Shown piece after piece: positions 7,235-9,342 of a stretch of 9,342 bases of DNA (positions are counted from its first letter, which is position 1; each line of letters begins with the position of its first letter). The stretch comes from Actinomycetota bacterium (GTDB lineage Bacteria > Actinomycetota > Geothermincolia > Fen-727 > Anoxymicrobiaceae). The position numbers were made by a program, and so were the translations under genes. The notes beneath the pieces were generated by a model. It worked only from the letters and a program-made list of their open reading frames with translations, was not told the DNA's origin and made no database searches. Where the stretch lies: positions 3,165 through 12,506 of the forward strand of contig PMDX01000300.1 in assembly GCA_003154635.1 (NCBI GenBank), written 5' to 3'.

Positions 7235-9342
7235 GTGGTCAACTTGAACGACGATTCGGTCAATCTTTTTGACAAGCTGCTCGATGCGGTCCGGAGAGAC
7301 CCGGGCAAACTCGAGGAAGTCCTGGCGAAGCACCCGGACATGCGCGACGAGCTCGAGCCGTTCCTTAAGACAGCCCTGTTCCTGGGTGGTTCCGTACCGC
7401 CCGCGATGACTGCCGAGACGAGACAGTCCTACAGGAGCAAGGTCCTTGGGGCGGGAGTGGCCGCCATGGGTGCGGCCGGGGCCGCGGTCGCGGCAGTGAG
7501 GCATACGCCTCGCGCCGAGCGAGGCGTTCCGCAGGACGGCGGAGGGCGCTACTTCCTGAACCCGCATATGCAGACGTTCGTCAACGCTGTAGTGATACTC
7601 CTTCTGATCACTACGCTGATACTCGGCGGAGTGATGGCGATGCCGGTCAAGACACCGGTCGGCAAGGTGATGGGCGAGATGGCCAACCATCGATACCTGG
7701 TCGAAGGCATTCTCAAGAACACCAAGCCCGAGGCTCTGGCCGCGGCCGTCAATCAGAACCCGCAGACTGTGACCCAGCTTATGGCCGCCATGCCACCCGA
7801 GGTGGTTGCGCTCGCCATAAACAAGAACCCGCAGATGACCGTCAAACTGATGTCAATGCTCAACCCGAAGGCGCTGGCCTCGGTCGTCAATAACTCTGAG
7901 AAGTTCATTTCCGGCCTGATAGGAAAGATCGACCCCGCGGTCATCGGCAGGGTCATGAAAGCCAACTCGCAGCTTACCGCCGACCTGCTCAAGTATATCG
8001 ACCCGCAGGTCGTAGCGACGATACTCAACGAAAACGGCACGTTCGTCACCAACCTCATCACGTACCTGTCGCCGGTAGTGGTGGCGGACGTCATCAACCA
8101 GAACGGCCCGTTCCTGACAGCGGTGATGGGGCTGATGGACCCGGCCGGCACCGCGACCATCGTCAACGAGAACGGGGCATTCCTCTCGGCGCTGGTCGGG
8201 AGGCTCGACTCGACCGTGCTTGCCGACGCGGTGAACGCCAACGAGCAGTTCGTCCTTACGATGATGACGCAGATGAAACCCGACTCGATAGCGCTGGCGG
8301 TCAACAGCAACGGCGACTGGGTCGCCGGGCTGGTCGGAAAGCTCAGCGCGGACGTCCTCGCAGGAGCCGTGAACAACAACGTCGCCATGGTCCCCAAGCT
8401 GCTGAACGCCATGGACCCGACCGTGATGGCGGATATCATCAACAACCAGGGGTTCATGCTCCGCGTGGTCGGTGCTATCAACCCGGAATGTCTTGCCGGA
8501 GCGCTCAACGCCAACGGCTCGTTCCTGACCACGCTGGTCCAGAACCTCGACCCGTCCCAGATGACCCAGGTGATGAACCAACACAAGCAGTTCCTGGCCG
8601 ACGTCGTCGGCAACGTTTCCCCGGACCTGGTCGCGTCAATCGCCAACAACCAGGCGTTCCTGACCAAGGTCATGACCGCCGCCGACCCGTCTATTGTGGC
8701 CGGCATAGTCAACAGCAACCAGGCATTCCTCGATGCGATGATAAAAAAGCTGAGCCCGCAGGTTCTGGCCGCCGCCCTCAACTCCGCGCCCGACGCGACC
8801 AAAGAGCTCATCGCCAATCTCAATCCTGACTCCATTGCCGGTGTGGTGAACGACAGCGGTTCGTTCCTGAGCAAGCTTATGGCCAAGATCGATCCGAAAG
8901 TGGCCGCGAAGATACTCAACAAGAACCAGGCGTTCCTGACCGGGCTCATCGGGAAGATCAACCCTGAGGGCCTCGCCGCGGTGCTCAACAACAACCAGTC
9001 GTTCCTCACAAGCATGATGAAGGCGATGAACAACCCGACGTCGCTCGCGGCGACGGCGAATATTATCAACTCCAACAAGGCGTTCCTGCAGAGCCTTGTC
9101 CATTACTTGCAGGGCTCTGTGGTCGCCTATGCGGTCAACCACAACCCAAACATGATGCCGGAGCTCATGAGCTACCTTTCACCTGCCGCCGTGGCATCGA
9201 TAGTGAACTCCAACGAGACGTTCCTGACCGACCTCGTCAGCCACCTGGACACCAAGATCATGGCGGACGCCGCCGGCAGCAATCCGGTCTTCATGGAACA
9301 GCTCATGGCCAACCTTGACGAGAAGGTCGTCGGCAAGGCTAT
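7235..9342 (+). CDS. Membrane-anchored 23-residue-repeat protein, putative ECF sigma partner (3' partial)
   Basis: One frame stays open from GTG 7235 to the window end (702 codons, no stop), so the C-terminus lies outside. Residues about 5-65 match the short helical N-terminal domain commonly seen in proteins encoded beside ECF sigma genes: KLEEVLAKHPDMRDELEPFL (the SLEE..LARYPE..ELEPLL type), then a PPAMTAETRQSY segment. An Ala/Gly-rich stretch (about 70-88) and an Arg-containing linker lead to one transmembrane helix at about 115-136 (TFVNAVVILLLITTLILGG). From residue 163 onward the protein is tandem 23-residue repeats. With the N-domain in the cytoplasm next to the sigma factor, the repeats would be outside. 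No HxxxCxxC zinc anti-sigma motif is seen, so an anti-sigma role is inference from gene order and the N-domain. Co-transcription with the sigma gene is likely but not proven. The GC-rich codon use matches its neighbours. Confidence 0.92.
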   Translation, partial: MVNLNDDSVNLFDKLLDAVRRDPGKLEEVLAKHPDMRDELEPFLKTALFLGGSVPPAMTAETRQSYRSKVLGAGVAAMGAAGAAVAAVRHTPRAERGVPQDGGGRYFLNPHMQTFVNAVVILLLITTLILGGVMAMPVKTPVGKVMGEMANHRYLVEGILKNTKPEALAAAVNQNPQTVTQLMAAMPPEVVALAINKNPQMTVKLMSMLNPKALASVVNNSEKFISGLIGKIDPAVIGRVMKANSQLTADLLKYIDPQVVATILNENGTFVTNLITYLSPVVVADVINQNGPFLTAVMGLMDPAGTATIVNENGAFLSALVGRLDSTVLADAVNANEQFVLTMMTQMKPDSIALAVNSNGDWVAGLVGKLSADVLAGAVNNNVAMVPKLLNAMDPTVMADIINNQGFMLRVVGAINPECLAGALNANGSFLTTLVQNLDPSQMTQVMNQHKQFLADVVGNVSPDLVASIANNQAFLTKVMTAADPSIVAGIVNSNQAFLDAMIKKLSPQVLAAALNSAPDATKELIANLNPDSIAGVVNDSGSFLSKLMAKIDPKVAAKILNKNQAFLTGLIGKINPEGLAAVLNNNQSFLTSMMKAMNNPTSLAATANIINSNKAFLQSLVHYLQGSVVAYAVNHNPNMMPELMSYLSPAAVASIVNSNETFLTDLVSHLDTKIMADAAGSNPVFMEQLMANLDEKVVGKA
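7721..9342 (+). repeat. Tandem 69-bp / 23-residue alpha-helical repeats (23 full units plus a partial one)
   Basis: Units begin at 7721, 7790, 7859, 7928, 7997, 8066, 8135, 8204, 8273, 8342, 8411, 8477, 8546, 8615, 8681, 8750, 8819, 8888, 8957, 9026, 9107, 9176, 9245 and 9314 (cut by the window end). Shared pattern: hydrophobic-D/N/S-P at positions 1-3, Ala near 7, Val/Leu/Ile-Asn at 10-11, Asn at 13, Phe-Leu at 16-17 and two hydrophobic residues at 20-21, for example INPEGLAAVLNNNQSFL. This suggests two short helices per unit stacked into a solenoid. Units 11 and 14 have 22 residues and unit 20 has 27; all others have 23. A degenerate unit precedes 7721. DNA identity between units is modest while the protein pattern holds, so the array is old and selected. 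Confidence 0.92.

Noticed and set aside
7753..9078. A 441-residue open frame on the minus strand opposite the repeat protein.
   Set aside because: It mirrors the 69-bp repeats of the plus-strand gene. It shows no domain or good ribosome site. The plus-strand frame has the sigma-partner N-domain, a membrane helix and a conserved repeat pattern, so the minus frame is a shadow.

Overview
The window is about 60% GC, coding-dense bacterial DNA. The gene styles (ECF sigma factor with a membrane-bound partner, TadZ/CpaE-like ATPase, secreted proteins with repeated YFAEGYTG modules, TTG and GTG starts) fit a deep-branching Actinomycetota lineage, perhaps of the Geothermincolia or Aquicultoria kind. 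That placement is inferred from protein style only; no rRNA or marker gene is present.

Layout from left to right. Positions 1-3270 (+) are the 3' part of a large, probably secreted, mosaic protein: beta-propeller blades, a right-handed parallel beta-helix, a beta-sandwich and four about 105-residue YFAEGYTG modules. After a 146-base gap, 3417-5315 (+) encodes a REC-PAS-PAS histidine kinase. It converges with, and overlaps by 35 bases, a gene on the minus strand (5281-6129) for a MinD/ParA-fold ATPase of the TadZ/CpaE type that lacks both P-loop lysines. Next is a 414-base AT-rich intergenic region with a very good minus-strand sigma-70-type promoter, a candidate plus-strand promoter and a set of 10-bp-phased repeats. 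Positions 6544-7113 (+) encode an ECF sigma factor. From 7235 to the window end (+) runs one long uninterrupted frame with no stop. It encodes a single-pass membrane protein with an N-terminal domain typical of ECF partner proteins, one transmembrane helix and at least 23 tandem repeats of 23 residues.

How they may work together. The right half reads as a signalling pair: the ECF sigma factor and a membrane-anchored putative regulator (anti-sigma-like) whose very long helical-repeat domain is predicted to lie outside the cell. This is the most interesting part of the window. The middle (histidine kinase plus orphan TadZ-like ATPase) may be a separate regulatory or localisation module, but the two genes are on opposite strands and are not an operon. 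The secreted mosaic protein on the left shows no sequence link to either. No RNA genes, CRISPR arrays, insertion sequences or integrase genes were seen.
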